A DNA stretch of 64,000 nt from CAYUYV01 sp964561475 (GCA_964561475.1 CAZLPU010000015.1:1-64000); one strand, 5' to 3'. Positions 51,550 to 60,588 are shown, counted from the stretch's first letter. Translations and numbers: made by a program. Notes: generated by a model not told the origin, from the sequence alone.

Positions 51550-53829
51550 ATGAGATTTCTCGCAGCATGTTGGCTTGCGGTCGTCCTGGTTTGGTCGGCG
51601 GCAACTTCGACCGTGTCGGCCGCGCCGCTGACCTGGCCTCGGACCGTCGATGGAGAGACCGGCGCCCGGATTGTGCTTTACCAGCCGCAGGTTGATGGCT
51701 GGGACAGTTTTGTCACCTTGAGATTCCGGCTTGCGGCGGAGCTTTTCCTTCCCGGTAACGACCAGCCCATTCCCGCAGCGCTCCAGATGCAGGCGGCAAC
51801 AACCACCAATCTCGGGGCGCGCACTGTGACCGCGTCCGACCTCAAGATTGTGGACGTGAACATCAACTCCGCCGATGAGACCATCGAAACGCGTCTGCGC
51901 GGGCTCATCAATGCCTATGTCTCGGGCATGACCCAGACCTTGTCCCTGGACACGGTGCTCGCCCATTTCGAGCAGGGGGCGGAACGTCCGGGTCCAGAAG
52001 CCCAAACCGTCCCGGTGGAGAAAATTGAGCGTCCGAAAGAGCTGGCCGGAACGCCGCCCAAGATACTGGTGAACTTCACACCGTCCGTTCTGGTCCTGTT
52101 TGATGGCGAACCGATTTTCGCTGAAATCGAAAAGGCCGGTCTGGAGTTTGCCGTCAACACCAACTGGGACCTGTTCCACGATCCTGAAAAGTCGACCTAC
52201 TATCTGCTCCACGAAGAGGCGTGGTTGAAGGCCTCCGACGTCAACGGTCCCTGGGCGCCGGCGGGCAGGCTGCCGAAAGCCTTCTCGAAACTCCCCGAGA
52301 CCGAGAGTTTCAATGCCGTGAGCGAACATGTGCCCGGCGAGAAGATCAAAGAGAAGGACGTCCCCAAAGTCTTCGTCAGCATGGAGCCGGCGGAGTTGAT
52401 CCTGATTGATGGCCGTCCCGTTGAGGAGCCGATCCCCGGCACCGGCCTGGTTCTGATCAGCAATACCGAAAGTGATCTGTTCCGCAAAACCGCGAGCGGT
52501 GACTACTATTATCTGGTCTCGGGCCGGTGGTTCCGCACATCCAGTCTGAACGGTGAATGGTCGTCCGTGGGTGATGATCTGCCCGAGGACTTTGCCAAGA
52601 TCCCTGCTGGCCACACCGCCGCCAGTGTCCGGGTGTCCGTCGCCGGTACTCCGGAAGCGGAAGAAGCGGTCCTGCTCGCGAACATTCCCCAAAAGGCCGA
52701 GGTCAACCGCGCCGACGCGACTGTGACCGTGACCTATAATGGGGAGCCTGAGTTCCGCAAGGTGACCGGCACCAATGTCTACTACGCGGCGAACACCACC
52801 TTCGACGTCTTCCGGGTGGATTCCCGTTACTACGTCTGCTTCCAGGGCGTGTGGTTCGAGGCGGGCTCGGCCCAGGGACCTTGGGTTGTCAGTGTCAGTG
52901 TTCCGTCTGCGATCTACACGATCCCGCCGTCCAGCCCGAAATATCACGTGACCTATGTGTACGTGTATGACTCAACGCCCGATACGGTCGTGGTGGGCTA
53001 CACCAGCGGCTATTCCGGCGTTTATGTCTCCAACGGCGTCGTGGTCTACGGCACCGGGTACTACTACTCTCCTTACGTCTACTATCCGGCCTATGGCTAT
53101 CCCGTCTATTACGCCTACCCCTACAGTTATGGTGTTGCCGCCTACTACAATCCCTATACGGGCGGCTACGGACGGGGCTCCGCCGTGTACGGTCCTTACG
53201 GCGGTGCCGGTTGGGGTGCAGCCTACAATCCGAACACGGGCACCTACGCCCGGGGCGTGTCTGCCTGGGGTCCCTATGAATCCGGTTTTGCGGGCCAGGC
53301 CTACAATCCGTGGACGGATACCTATGGCGCCACTTATCAGCGCTCCAATCCCTACGCGAGTTGGGGGGAGACCGTGGTGAGCCGCGGCGATGAGTGGGTG
53401 CATACCGGCCATTACTCAGACTCAAGAGGGACCGTTGCCGGAGCTGAAACCTCCCAGGGCGGCAAGGTCGCCGGTGTGCAGACCGATCAGGGTACGGCCT
53501 ATGCCGGCAAGGACGCCGACAACAACCTCTACGCAGGCAAGGACGGCAACGTCTACCGGCGCAGCGAAGAGGGCTGGTCCAGCTATGACGACGGCGACTG
53601 GCAGACCGTGGAGCGTCCTGACACCACAAGCGATGCCTTCCAGGAACGACAGACCCAGGCTCAGCAGTCCTGGTCCGAGCGGTCCGGCGGGACGTTCCAG
53701 GGCCTGGAGAGCGACCGTCTGGCCCGCGACAGCGCCTCCAAACGCTCAGCCAACTTCGAATCCTGGCGCGGCAGCCGCTCCAGATCTTCCGGAGGCCGAT
53801 CCCGATCCGGAGGCCGCATCCGCCGGTAA
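51550..53829 (+). CDS. Secreted Tyr/Gly-rich repeat protein
   Basis: 759 residues with signal peptide (MRFLAACWLAVVLVWSAATS, VSA-AP). Three copies of an about 80-residue beta module lie in the first two thirds: VLFDGEPIFAEIEKAG..YYLLHEEAWLKASDVNGPW; LIDGRPVEEPIPGTG..YYYLVSGRWFRTSSLNGEW; TYNGEPEFRKVTGTN..YYVCFQGVWFEAGSAQGPW. A Tyr-rich tract (about 500-570) and AYNPxTGTY repeats follow. The end is Ser/Arg/Gly-rich and basic. It is likely exported and surface- or matrix-associated; function unknown. Followed by a terminator. The frame opens at 51430, but the signal peptide fixes the start. Confidence 0.75.
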   Translation: MRFLAACWLAVVLVWSAATSTVSAAPLTWPRTVDGETGARIVLYQPQVDGWDSFVTLRFRLAAELFLPGNDQPIPAALQMQAATTTNLGARTVTASDLKIVDVNINSADETIETRLRGLINAYVSGMTQTLSLDTVLAHFEQGAERPGPEAQTVPVEKIERPKELAGTPPKILVNFTPSVLVLFDGEPIFAEIEKAGLEFAVNTNWDLFHDPEKSTYYLLHEEAWLKASDVNGPWAPAGRLPKAFSKLPETESFNAVSEHVPGEKIKEKDVPKVFVSMEPAELILIDGRPVEEPIPGTGLVLISNTESDLFRKTASGDYYYLVSGRWFRTSSLNGEWSSVGDDLPEDFAKIPAGHTAASVRVSVAGTPEAEEAVLLANIPQKAEVNRADATVTVTYNGEPEFRKVTGTNVYYAANTTFDVFRVDSRYYVCFQGVWFEAGSAQGPWVVSVSVPSAIYTIPPSSPKYHVTYVYVYDSTPDTVVVGYTSGYSGVYVSNGVVVYGTGYYYSPYVYYPAYGYPVYYAYPYSYGVAAYYNPYTGGYGRGSAVYGPYGGAGWGAAYNPNTGTYARGVSAWGPYESGFAGQAYNPWTDTYGATYQRSNPYASWGETVVSRGDEWVHTGHYSDSRGTVAGAETSQGGKVAGVQTDQGTAYAGKDADNNLYAGKDGNVYRRSEEGWSSYDDGDWQTVERPDTTSDAFQERQTQAQQSWSERSGGTFQGLESDRLARDSASKRSANFESWRGSRSRSSGGRSRSGGRIRR

Positions 53830-53883
53830 GGTTGGTCGCGCCAAACAATCGGTATGGTAGGAATATCGGTGAAAATAGCAATC

Positions 53884-53912
53884 AGGCCGGGATGGAAACA
53901 TCCCGGCCTTTT
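53884..53912 (+). terminator. Rho-independent terminator after the Tyr-rich protein gene
   Basis: An 11-bp stem (aggccgggatg / catcccggcct) with GAAA tetraloop, followed by tttt. It lies 55 bp after the stop and marks the left edge of an AT-rich segment. Confidence 0.93.
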
Positions 53913-53924
53913 CTAATGTAAGAG

Positions 53925-54156
53925 AAACAATTTTCAAAAATTTAAGAATGCACACAATCGGTCAGTGTTTATGAAACATTTGATGCTCAAATTGGGTATG
54001 GCACATTGCGAAAACAAAGGTATAAATTTCTTCAACAAAAGTATCGTCATCCGAATTTAACTTTAAAGAGTATTGTAAATTTGCTGTAAGCAATATGTAC
54101 TGCCTCCTTACTTCTAAGGGCATTGCAGTGGTTATCGGGAGAAGGCTGTATTACTT
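53925..54156. other. AT-rich non-coding stretch
   Basis: Starts just past the terminator; visibly much richer in A and T than the rest of the window, with no coding frame. Together with the next gene it forms an AT-rich island up to about 54960. Confidence 0.6.
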
Positions 54157-54861
54157 TTAAATAGCCCTCGATTTGGACCCAAAGGCATCGTCTGCTAATT
54201 TGGATATCCAATTGCTCCCGTATTTATCTTTATAATCTTTGAATATGCCTATATCTACTCTCACTCCAACTTGGGTGAGAATTCCTACATTGCCTGGATA
54301 GATAATTTTCCCTTTGTATCGGTCTAATTGATGACTACCAGCATCTTTATAGAAGGATCCAAAAGCAACGCCCTTGTGAGCAATTTCACCTGGTATTTGA
54401 ACCCAAAATTGATTGTAATATGCTCCGTCTGACTCCCTAAATAGAGTGCTGAATGATTGTGTATCTACGCTCATGTCATCACTATGCTCGGGCAAGGGTC
54501 TTGTAGCTAAAACTTCAAGTCTTAAATCTGCATTGAATCGAAACTCAACAAGAGCATCGGGTAATGCTTTTCTCGGATCAGTTGACACCTCTGCATCATG
54601 AACCGCAAATGGCAGAGTGCGAAGTATCCAAAACCCCTCTGGTGTCTTGGCTTCGAGTAACCAACGTCTGAATGGTGAAATGTTTAGAAAAGCGCCCCAG
54701 CCATAGTTCGAAAACCAACCTAAAAAAAGTACAAGAAAAAATACTCCAAATATTACAATGACGGTTGGTAGATCATTGGTTTTGAATGTAGAGTAAAGTG
54801 CAAATGCGACTGCAGGAACTGAAGCTACGATCCAGTTTTTTATTTTAATTGCACTTTCCAT
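54157..54861 (-). CDS. Two-TM orphan protein in AT-rich island
   Basis: 234 residues in DNA far more AT-rich than its neighbours. TM helices at about 10-28 and 32-53 (NWIVASVPAVAFALYSTF; PTVIVIFGVFFLVLFLGWF). The rest is soluble and beta-rich (GFWILRTLPFAVHDAE, LVEFRFNADLRLEVLATRP, YNQFWVQIPGEIAHKGVAFGSFYKDAG, YKGKIIYPGNVGILTQVGVRVDIGIF). I do not recognise a family. The two-TM plus beta-rich layout recalls S-2TMBeta effectors of CBASS, but no cyclase gene is near. Codon use indicates recent transfer. AGGGAAGAG precedes the ATG. Confidence 0.65.
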   Translation of the reverse strand: MESAIKIKNWIVASVPAVAFALYSTFKTNDLPTVIVIFGVFFLVLFLGWFSNYGWGAFLNISPFRRWLLEAKTPEGFWILRTLPFAVHDAEVSTDPRKALPDALVEFRFNADLRLEVLATRPLPEHSDDMSVDTQSFSTLFRESDGAYYNQFWVQIPGEIAHKGVAFGSFYKDAGSHQLDRYKGKIIYPGNVGILTQVGVRVDIGIFKDYKDKYGSNWISKLADDAFGSKSRAI

Positions 54862-54873
54862 TTATTCTCTTCC

Positions 54874-54957
54874 CTACGCCAGATAAGTGATAGCAGTTGG
54901 CCATTTGGGTGAAGAACTTTTATCAAATTCCAGTGCTCTGCCTTCAAGTGGCGGCAC
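54874..54957 (-). CDS. Possible 27-residue leader ORF upstream of the two-TM gene
   Basis: A GTG with GAGG about seven bases upstream opens 27 codons (VPPLEGRALEFDKSSSPKWP..YLA) ending in TAG, 12 bp before the two-TM gene start. It begins just after the dienelactone hydrolase stop. Codons look reasonable, but with this length chance is possible. Confidence 0.3.
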   Translation of the reverse strand: MPPLEGRALEFDKSSSPKWPTAITYLA

Positions 54958-54966
54958 TCTTTATCC

Positions 54967-55650
54967 TCACAAATGGGCGCGGAAGTGGTCGAGGGTGCGT
55001 TCGCGGGCGAGGCGGGCGCAGCTTTCGGAGTAGTCGGCACGGCGGTCGGAGTTGAAGCCGTGGCCGGCGGGGTAGACATGGACAGGGACCTGGGGGTGGC
55101 GGGCCTGGATCTTGGCCACATCGTCCATGGGGATGGTGGGGTCGGTCTCACCGAAATGGAGGATGGTGGGGCAGTGGGGCACCTCGTCGATGAAGTCGAC
55201 GATGAGGCGGCCGTAATAGCCGGAAGCAGCCGCGATGCCCGGTACCCGGCAGGCGGCGACCCAGCTCACGCTGCCGCCGAAACAATAGCCGGTGATGAAC
55301 ACCGGGCCCCGCTCCTCGAGAATGGCGACGCTGGCGGCCACATCCATGGCCACGTGGTCCCAATCGGCCCGACCGGCAAGGGTGCGGGCCCTGGCGATCT
55401 CTTCGGGCTCATAGCCCACGGCGAAATCCGGCTCCATGCGGTCGAACAGGGCAGGGGAGAGGACCTCGAAGCCCTCGGATGCATAAAGATCGCACTGTTC
55501 CTTGATGTGATCCGTCACGCCGAAGATTTCCTGGATCAGCACAAGGCCGCCCTGGCGCTCCACGCCGAACACTTCAGGACGCACGTGATAATGACCAATC
55601 CGCACACCGTCGGCGGCGGTCTGGTGATGCATCAGACCTCTGACTGCCAT
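54967..55650 (-). CDS. Dienelactone hydrolase family protein
   Basis: 227 residues from the ATG at 55650 behind GGAGGGG. Alpha/beta-hydrolase with nucleophile Cys in GYCFGGSV, Asp in GETDPTIP and His in PAGHGFNSD, the Cys-Asp-His triad of the family. The N-terminal GLVLIQEIFGVTDHIKEQCD is typical. Natural substrate unknown; family members hydrolyse dienelactone. The AT-rich island begins right at its stop codon. Confidence 0.92.
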   Translation of the reverse strand: MAVRGLMHHQTAADGVRIGHYHVRPEVFGVERQGGLVLIQEIFGVTDHIKEQCDLYASEGFEVLSPALFDRMEPDFAVGYEPEEIARARTLAGRADWDHVAMDVAASVAILEERGPVFITGYCFGGSVSWVAACRVPGIAAASGYYGRLIVDFIDEVPHCPTILHFGETDPTIPMDDVAKIQARHPQVPVHVYPAGHGFNSDRRADYSESCARLARERTLDHFRAHL

Positions 55651-55809
55651 GGGTTCCCCTCCACAACGACATTTCCCCATAAAGTAGGCCGTTTCGCAGG
55701 CGTATTCAATGGAGCGGTGCAGGGATCCACACCCTTGTGAATGGGCCGGACTGGCCTGGCCGTCCAAGGGGAAAGGCGGAGACCGGAGGGCCTTCCGGCC
55801 AGAAACCCG

Positions 55810-56907
55810 TCAGGCATTGAAGCGGAACAGCAGCACATCGCCGTCCTGGACCACATATTCCTTGCCCTCCAGGCGCATCTTGCCCGCTTCCTTGGAGGGG
55901 CCCTCTCCGCCCAGGGCCACATAATCCGCCTGGGCGATGGTCTCCGCCCGGATGAACCCCTTTTCGAAATCCGTATGGATCACGCCGGCGGCTCCGGGGG
56001 CCTTGGTTCCCCGGCGGATGGTCCAGGCCCGGGATTCCTTAGGCCCGGCGGTGAAATAGGTGATCAGGTCCAAAAGCGCGTAGCCCGCCCGGATCAGCCG
56101 GTTCAGCCCCGGTTCCTCAAGACCCAGTTCCTGGAGATAATCCGTGCGTTCCTCCGCCTCGAGTTGGGAGAGTTCCGCTTCGATCCGGGCGGAAATCACC
56201 ACGCATTGCGCACCTTCCGCCTTGGCCCGCTCCTCCACCTTGCGGGAATAGTCATTACCCGTTGCAGCGGAGGCCTCCTCCACATTGGCCACATAGAGCA
56301 CGGGCTTGGAGGTGAGCAGATTGAGGCTTTTCCAGGCTTTCATGTCCTCGTCGGCCACCGCGACGGTGCGGGCGGGCTTGCCTTCCCGCAAGGGCGCCAG
56401 GGCCTGGTCGATCAAGGCGAGGGTGGCCTTCGCTTCCTTGTCCTGGCCCTTGGCCTTTTTCTCCAGGGCGGGAATGCGCTTTTCCAGGCTCTCCAGGTCC
56501 GCCAGCATCAGTTCCGTCTCGACCGTATCCGCATCCGCCATGGGATCGACCCGGCCCTCCACATGGGTGACGTCCCCGTCCTCAAAACAGCGCAGCACGT
56601 AGGCTATCGCGTCCACTTCCCGGATGTTGGCCAGGAACTGGTTGCCCAGCCCTTCCCCCTGGGAGGCGCCTTTCACCAGGCCCGCAATGTCCACGAATGT
56701 AAGCCGTGCGGGAACGATATTGGCGGATTTGGCAATGCCCGCGATGCTGTCGAGCCTGGGGTCCGGCACCGCCACTTCCCCCACATTGGGCTCGATGGTG
56801 CAGAAGGGATAGTTTTCCGCCTGGGCCGCCGCTGTCTGGGTCAGGGCGTTGAACAGGGTGGACTTGCCCACATTGGGCAGCCCGACAATGCCGCATTTGA
56901 AGCCCAT
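55810..56907 (-). CDS. ychF: Redox-regulated ATPase YchF
   Basis: 365 residues. OBG-family P-loop GLPNVGKSTLFNALT, DIAGLVKGASQGEGLGNQFL and a C-terminal TGS domain (KAPGAAGVIHTDFEKGFIRAETIA). Ribosome-associated, prefers ATP, linked to oxidative stress. It follows pth in the common order rplY-pth-ychF. Confidence 0.96.
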   Translation of the reverse strand: MGFKCGIVGLPNVGKSTLFNALTQTAAAQAENYPFCTIEPNVGEVAVPDPRLDSIAGIAKSANIVPARLTFVDIAGLVKGASQGEGLGNQFLANIREVDAIAYVLRCFEDGDVTHVEGRVDPMADADTVETELMLADLESLEKRIPALEKKAKGQDKEAKATLALIDQALAPLREGKPARTVAVADEDMKAWKSLNLLTSKPVLYVANVEEASAATGNDYSRKVEERAKAEGAQCVVISARIEAELSQLEAEERTDYLQELGLEEPGLNRLIRAGYALLDLITYFTAGPKESRAWTIRRGTKAPGAAGVIHTDFEKGFIRAETIAQADYVALGGEGPSKEAGKMRLEGKEYVVQDGDVLLFRFNA

Positions 56908-56942
56908 GAGTCTCTCGTCCCTCTCTTCACCCGGCCGCCTTT

Positions 56943-57662
56943 TCAGGAGGCGTCGTCTGGTTTGCCTGCCTGAGATTTGCCCGCCTGGGATTTGCCCGCC
57001 ATGGCCTTGTCTGATGGGGCCTTGTCCGACGGGGCCTTACCTGCCGGTTCCTTCGCGGTGGATGCTTTTGTCGACGGGGGCGGAGCAAGGCGCGCGACTT
57101 CCGTGGTGAAGCCCGCCGTGTCGCCGCCTGCGAGCCGGTCCGCCGAGCGGGCCATGGCCTCCAGCAGGTCCCGGACCCAGCCCTCCCGCTCCGCCTTGGC
57201 GAAATCACCCAGCACATGGCCGGAAACCCGGTCCTTGTGGCCGGGATGACCAATGCCGATCCGCACCCGCCAATAGTCATTGTCCAGATGAGCGGTGATG
57301 GAGCGCAGACCGTTATGGCCCGCATTGCCGCCGCCCTGTTTGATCCGGATCCGTCCTGCCTCCAGGTCCAGTTCGTCGTGGAACACGAAGATCCGGTCCA
57401 GATCCAGCCGGTAGAAACGCGCGGCCTCGCCGACCGCCCGCCCGCTTTCATTCATGTAGGTGGTGGGCTTGAGCAGGAGCACTTTTTCCTGGCCGCCGCC
57501 GGGTACGGTCAGCGCACCTTCCGCGCACTCCCCCCGGAACCGGGACCGGAAAGGGCCGATCCCATGCTCCGCGGCAATCGCGTCGATGGCCATGAACCCC
57601 ACATTGTGCCGGTGGCCTGCATACCGCGCGCCCGGATTGCCCAGGCCGGCAAACAGCAACAT
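56943..57662 (-). CDS. pth: Peptidyl-tRNA hydrolase
   Basis: 239 residues. GLGNPGARYAGHRHNVGFM with the catalytic His, KPTTYMNESGRAV, FHDELDLEAGRIRIKQGGGNAGHNGLRSI. Releases peptides from peptidyl-tRNA. The family ends near 190; here a Lys/Ala/Ser/Pro tail of pentapeptide repeats (KAPSDKAPSDKAMAGKSQAGK) is added by 15-bp duplications. The ATG at 57662 is set by the family N-terminus (MLLFAGLGNPG). Confidence 0.95.
   Translation of the reverse strand: MLLFAGLGNPGARYAGHRHNVGFMAIDAIAAEHGIGPFRSRFRGECAEGALTVPGGGQEKVLLLKPTTYMNESGRAVGEAARFYRLDLDRIFVFHDELDLEAGRIRIKQGGGNAGHNGLRSITAHLDNDYWRVRIGIGHPGHKDRVSGHVLGDFAKAEREGWVRDLLEAMARSADRLAGGDTAGFTTEVARLAPPPSTKASTAKEPAGKAPSDKAPSDKAMAGKSQAGKSQAGKPDDAS
56961..57045. 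repeat. 15-bp tandem duplications encoding the Pth tail
   Basis: Units atttgcccgcctggg and gccttgtc(t/c)gatgggg-like repeat two to three times each. Read on the minus strand they encode KSQAG and KAPSD pentapeptides. The unit is a multiple of three. Confidence 0.88.
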
Positions 57663-57901
57663 GGCGGTATCCCCCGTCCAGGCAGTGTCTTTCCAAGGCC
57701 AGTGAAGCGGCTTTGACCCTTGAGCCCCACTGTGCGGCACGCTCATCATGCAAGCGTCAGAGCCAAAAGCTCCACGAGACCCAATACTTTACTCGTGGTT
57801 TTTATGACCAAGACATTTGAAAATGCCAAACATCTGCGAACAAGACATTTGCGAAAAGACGAGCCGCAAATGGGAGGCAATTGTCTCGGCCGAACCACGA
57901 C

Positions 57902-57936
57902 GTTCAGCCGACGCCGGTGTGCAGCGTCGGCTGAAC
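57902..57936. promoter_or_regulatory. Strong 13-bp hairpin between rplY and pth
   Basis: gttcagccgacgc (57902-57914) and gcgtcggctgaac (57924-57936) are exact reverse complements around a 9-base loop. It lies just past the rplY stop. No T-run follows on the minus strand, so it may be an attenuator, RNA processing site or weak terminator. Confidence 0.6.
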
Positions 57937-57941
57937 ACCAA

Positions 57942-58562
57942 TTACCCTTCGGCCTCTCCGCCGCCTTCACCCTCTTCGCCATCCTCAGCACCGCCGGAGG
58001 GCGCCGCGATGGTTGCCACGGTGAAGTCCCGGTCCGTGATCGCCGGGGTCACCCCTTCGGGCAGGGTGATGGCCGAGATGTGGAGGGAATCGTTGAAGTC
58101 CAGACCGGACAGATCCGCCACCAGCTCGTTCGGAATGGCATCTGCCGGGGCCACCACTTCCACTTCGTGGCGCACCACGTTGAGCACGCCGCCACGCTTG
58201 AGGCCGGGGCTCTTTTCTTCGTTCGTGAACTGAACCTGCACCGCCACGGTGACCGTGGCGTCCATGTCGACCCGGAAAAAGTCCAGGTGCAAAGGCATAT
58301 CGGTCACCGGATGGAATTGGATATCCTTGGTGATTGCCCGTTCCTTGACCTTGTCGCCGATGCTGATCTCGAACACGCTCGACATAAACTTGCCCTGGTT
58401 GAACGCCCGCTGAAGCTGGGGCATGTCAATGGCAAGCATGCGCGGTTCCTCACCGCCGCCATAGACCACACCGGGGACCAGTCCTTCGCGCCGCACCGCC
58501 CGGGAGGCCCCCTTACCTGCCCGCTCGCGAGGCTCGGCGCGCAACGTCCGCACGTCACTCAT
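57942..58562 (-). CDS. rplY: 50S ribosomal protein L25/Ctc
   Basis: 206 residues, the long Ctc-type. N-terminal 5S rRNA-binding domain (LRAEPRERAGKGASRAVRREGLVPGVVYGG) and beta C-terminal domain (FFRVDMDATVTVAVQVQF through SLHISAITLPEGVTPAITDRDFTVATI), ending in a Glu/Gly acidic tail. Lies upstream of pth and ychF. Confidence 0.96.
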   Translation of the reverse strand: MSDVRTLRAEPRERAGKGASRAVRREGLVPGVVYGGGEEPRMLAIDMPQLQRAFNQGKFMSSVFEISIGDKVKERAITKDIQFHPVTDMPLHLDFFRVDMDATVTVAVQVQFTNEEKSPGLKRGGVLNVVRHEVEVVAPADAIPNELVADLSGLDFNDSLHISAITLPEGVTPAITDRDFTVATIAAPSGGAEDGEEGEGGGEAEG

Positions 58563-58740
58563 GCCTCAATCTCCTTTTCTCTGGCAAAACCCCCGCGTCC
58601 TCCAAGGGTGTACGGCGGGGAAGCGCGGGATATACCGGAAGGAAGGGGAGATGGCAATTGGGGGATGGCAAAACGGAAGAGGGCCGGGACCAGCGGTCCG
58701 GCCGGCTCCTCTTTGAATTGGATCGGGGGGCTGTTGCCCC

Positions 58741-59604
58741 TCACCCTTTCCTGCGCAGGCGGTTCAGGGTCTCTTTCGGGCGCAGGAGGGCGGGGGGAAT
58801 GAAGGAGCGCAGCAGGGCCTTGGTGCGGGTGGAGCCGTTGCCGGGCAGGAACCGGATATAGGTGGCTTTACGCACTTCGTCCGGGTCGGCGCTCCAGTAA
58901 TAGACCGAAATCGACCGGCGGGACCGGTTCGCGGGGCACTGGAGCGGGTCCGGGAAGCCGTGAAGCGTGTGCTCCGTGGTCGGAAACAAGACCGCCCGGT
59001 TGAAGACCGGCTCCACATCCACATCGGCGTGCGCGCCCTCTGGGTCCTGCAAGGTGAGAGCGCCCTTCCAGTCCTTTTCCCAGTTCTTGTTCAGGTAAAT
59101 GATCAGGTTGAGGCGCCGGATCATCGGCAGGGTCGGGTGCCCGGTCCAGTCCGCATGGATGTTGAGCCAGCCGCCCCGGTGGGATTCATGAAGACCCGCG
59201 CCGTGGAACAGGGGATCCCAGACCAGGCCCTTGATGCCGGTGATCTCTTCGATCCGTGCCAGGAAGGGAGCGGAATTGAGCTGGAGCAGCAGGAGTTGTG
59301 TCATGGGGCCGAGATCCATCAGCCCCCGTGAGGTCTGCTTGATCTCGTTTTCATTGTCCCAGGTGATCCAGTCCCGGTTGCCCGCCTCGGGAAACTCCGC
59401 ATCCACCTGATCCAGGATCTCCGCATCGAAAAACCCATCGAGGGTCAGATGGGGAAAGGGTTTGGCGGCCTCGAAGGTCTGTCTCAGGGTGTCCATTTCC
59501 CGGTCGAGCCGCTCAAGGGGCAGCATGCGCAAGGCGACCTCTTCCACGGGATTGGCCGAAACAGGCTTGGTGGAGGAATGGGGGACGGCTGGTTGAGTGG
59601 TCAT
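58741..59604 (-). CDS. 2OG-Fe(II) oxygenase (prolyl-4-hydroxylase-like)
   Basis: 287 residues. Double-stranded beta-helix with HxD in NIHADWTGHP, distal His in EHTLHGFP and 2OG-binding Arg in RRSISVYYW. The substrate is unknown; similar proteins modify proteins or sugars. The first about 30 residues are poorly ordered. Start 59604 is the longest frame; ribosome site is weak (GGGA). Confidence 0.88.
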   Translation of the reverse strand: MTTQPAVPHSSTKPVSANPVEEVALRMLPLERLDREMDTLRQTFEAAKPFPHLTLDGFFDAEILDQVDAEFPEAGNRDWITWDNENEIKQTSRGLMDLGPMTQLLLLQLNSAPFLARIEEITGIKGLVWDPLFHGAGLHESHRGGWLNIHADWTGHPTLPMIRRLNLIIYLNKNWEKDWKGALTLQDPEGAHADVDVEPVFNRAVLFPTTEHTLHGFPDPLQCPANRSRRSISVYYWSADPDEVRKATYIRFLPGNGSTRTKALLRSFIPPALLRPKETLNRLRRKG

Positions 59605-60081
59605 GGCATTAATCCCAGCTCAAATGCTGTGAAAGCAGGACAAGCCCGGTGGCCTTCGGTTGGGGTCTTTGCGTTCGTGAGGCCATGGGGCGACAAACAG
59701 AGTGTGCGGTCGGCGCGGTGCACGCTGGTGCCCTGCGTCATCAATCAGTAAACATACGGCAGTTTCGACCGGTCAAATCTTAATTGCTTGAGAGATATGG
59801 CGCGATCATGGCCCGGTGTGCGCCGCGTGGTTGCAGCGAAAAGGCGTGTCCCAAGGGAACAACCGGCATGGGCGGCCCCGGCGCTGGAGGGTTCCCTTCC
59901 GGCGGCAAATCCGTTTTCAAAATCATTTGCGCCGGGATCTCCAGAACCGGCCGAAAACCGATGACGGGTGGGGTTGTGCCTTTGAGCGCGACTGCTAGCG
60001 TGGGGCCGCCCGTGGCGACACGGGCCGGGCGCTCCTTGTGCGCTGTCTTTCATTCATGACGAGGGGAACGGGTCGATCACC
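59605..60081. other. Gene-free divergent region
   Basis: About 475 bp between the oxygenase start and the OmpA-like gene. No supportable gene; it should contain both promoters. GAGGGGAACGGG near its right end is the ribosome site of the next gene. Confidence 0.4.
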
Positions 60082-60588
60082 ATGAAACTTTTTCAAACAG
60101 TATTGGGAACGCTTTTGCTTGCCGTCAGTCTTTGTCCGGTTGTTCTGCCGGTGGAGGCCACGGCCCAGGATTTGATCCGCCGGGATACGATCCGGGAATC
60201 CCTCCGCACACCCCGAAGCGGTGAAGCGGGACGGCTGGAACTGGCGCTGACCTTCGCGACCGGCAGTGCGGACCTGTCCCCGGCCGCCCGGCGCCAGCTC
60301 ATCGAAGTTGCGGATGCCATGACCACGCCGCCCCTGGACAGGGCGCGCTTCGCGGTCCATGGCCACACGGACGCGAGCGGCAGTGCTGCGGCCAATCTGC
60401 GTCTGTCGGAACGGCGTGCGCGATCGGTGGTGGATTTCCTGGTCTCCCGGGGCGTCGACCGGAGCCGGCTGCAGTCCCGGGGCTTTGGTGAATCCCAGTT
60501 GAAAGACCCGAGCCGCCCCAACAGCCGGGTGAACCGCCGGGTGGAGATCATCAATCTGGCCGGAGCGACCCTGCGGGTGCCCCGCTAA
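60082..60588 (+). CDS. OmpA-family peptidoglycan-binding protein
   Basis: 168 residues. Signal peptide (MKLFQTVLGTLLLAVSLCPVVLP, ATA-QD), then an OmpA C-like domain: LTFATGSADLSPAARRQLIEVADAM, VHGHTDASGSAAANLRLSERRARSVVDFLVSRGVDRSRLQSRGFGES, PNSRVNRRVEI. It should bind peptidoglycan in the periplasm. There is no lipobox or barrel, so it is probably periplasmic. Confidence 0.92.
   Translation: MKLFQTVLGTLLLAVSLCPVVLPVEATAQDLIRRDTIRESLRTPRSGEAGRLELALTFATGSADLSPAARRQLIEVADAMTTPPLDRARFAVHGHTDASGSAAANLRLSERRARSVVDFLVSRGVDRSRLQSRGFGESQLKDPSRPNSRVNRRVEIINLAGATLRVPR

Noticed and set aside
54157..54861. Calling the AT-rich gene a CBASS Cap15 effector
   Set aside because: Only the two-TM plus beta-rich layout agrees. 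No nucleotide cyclase or other CBASS gene is adjacent, and I cannot align the domain without a search.
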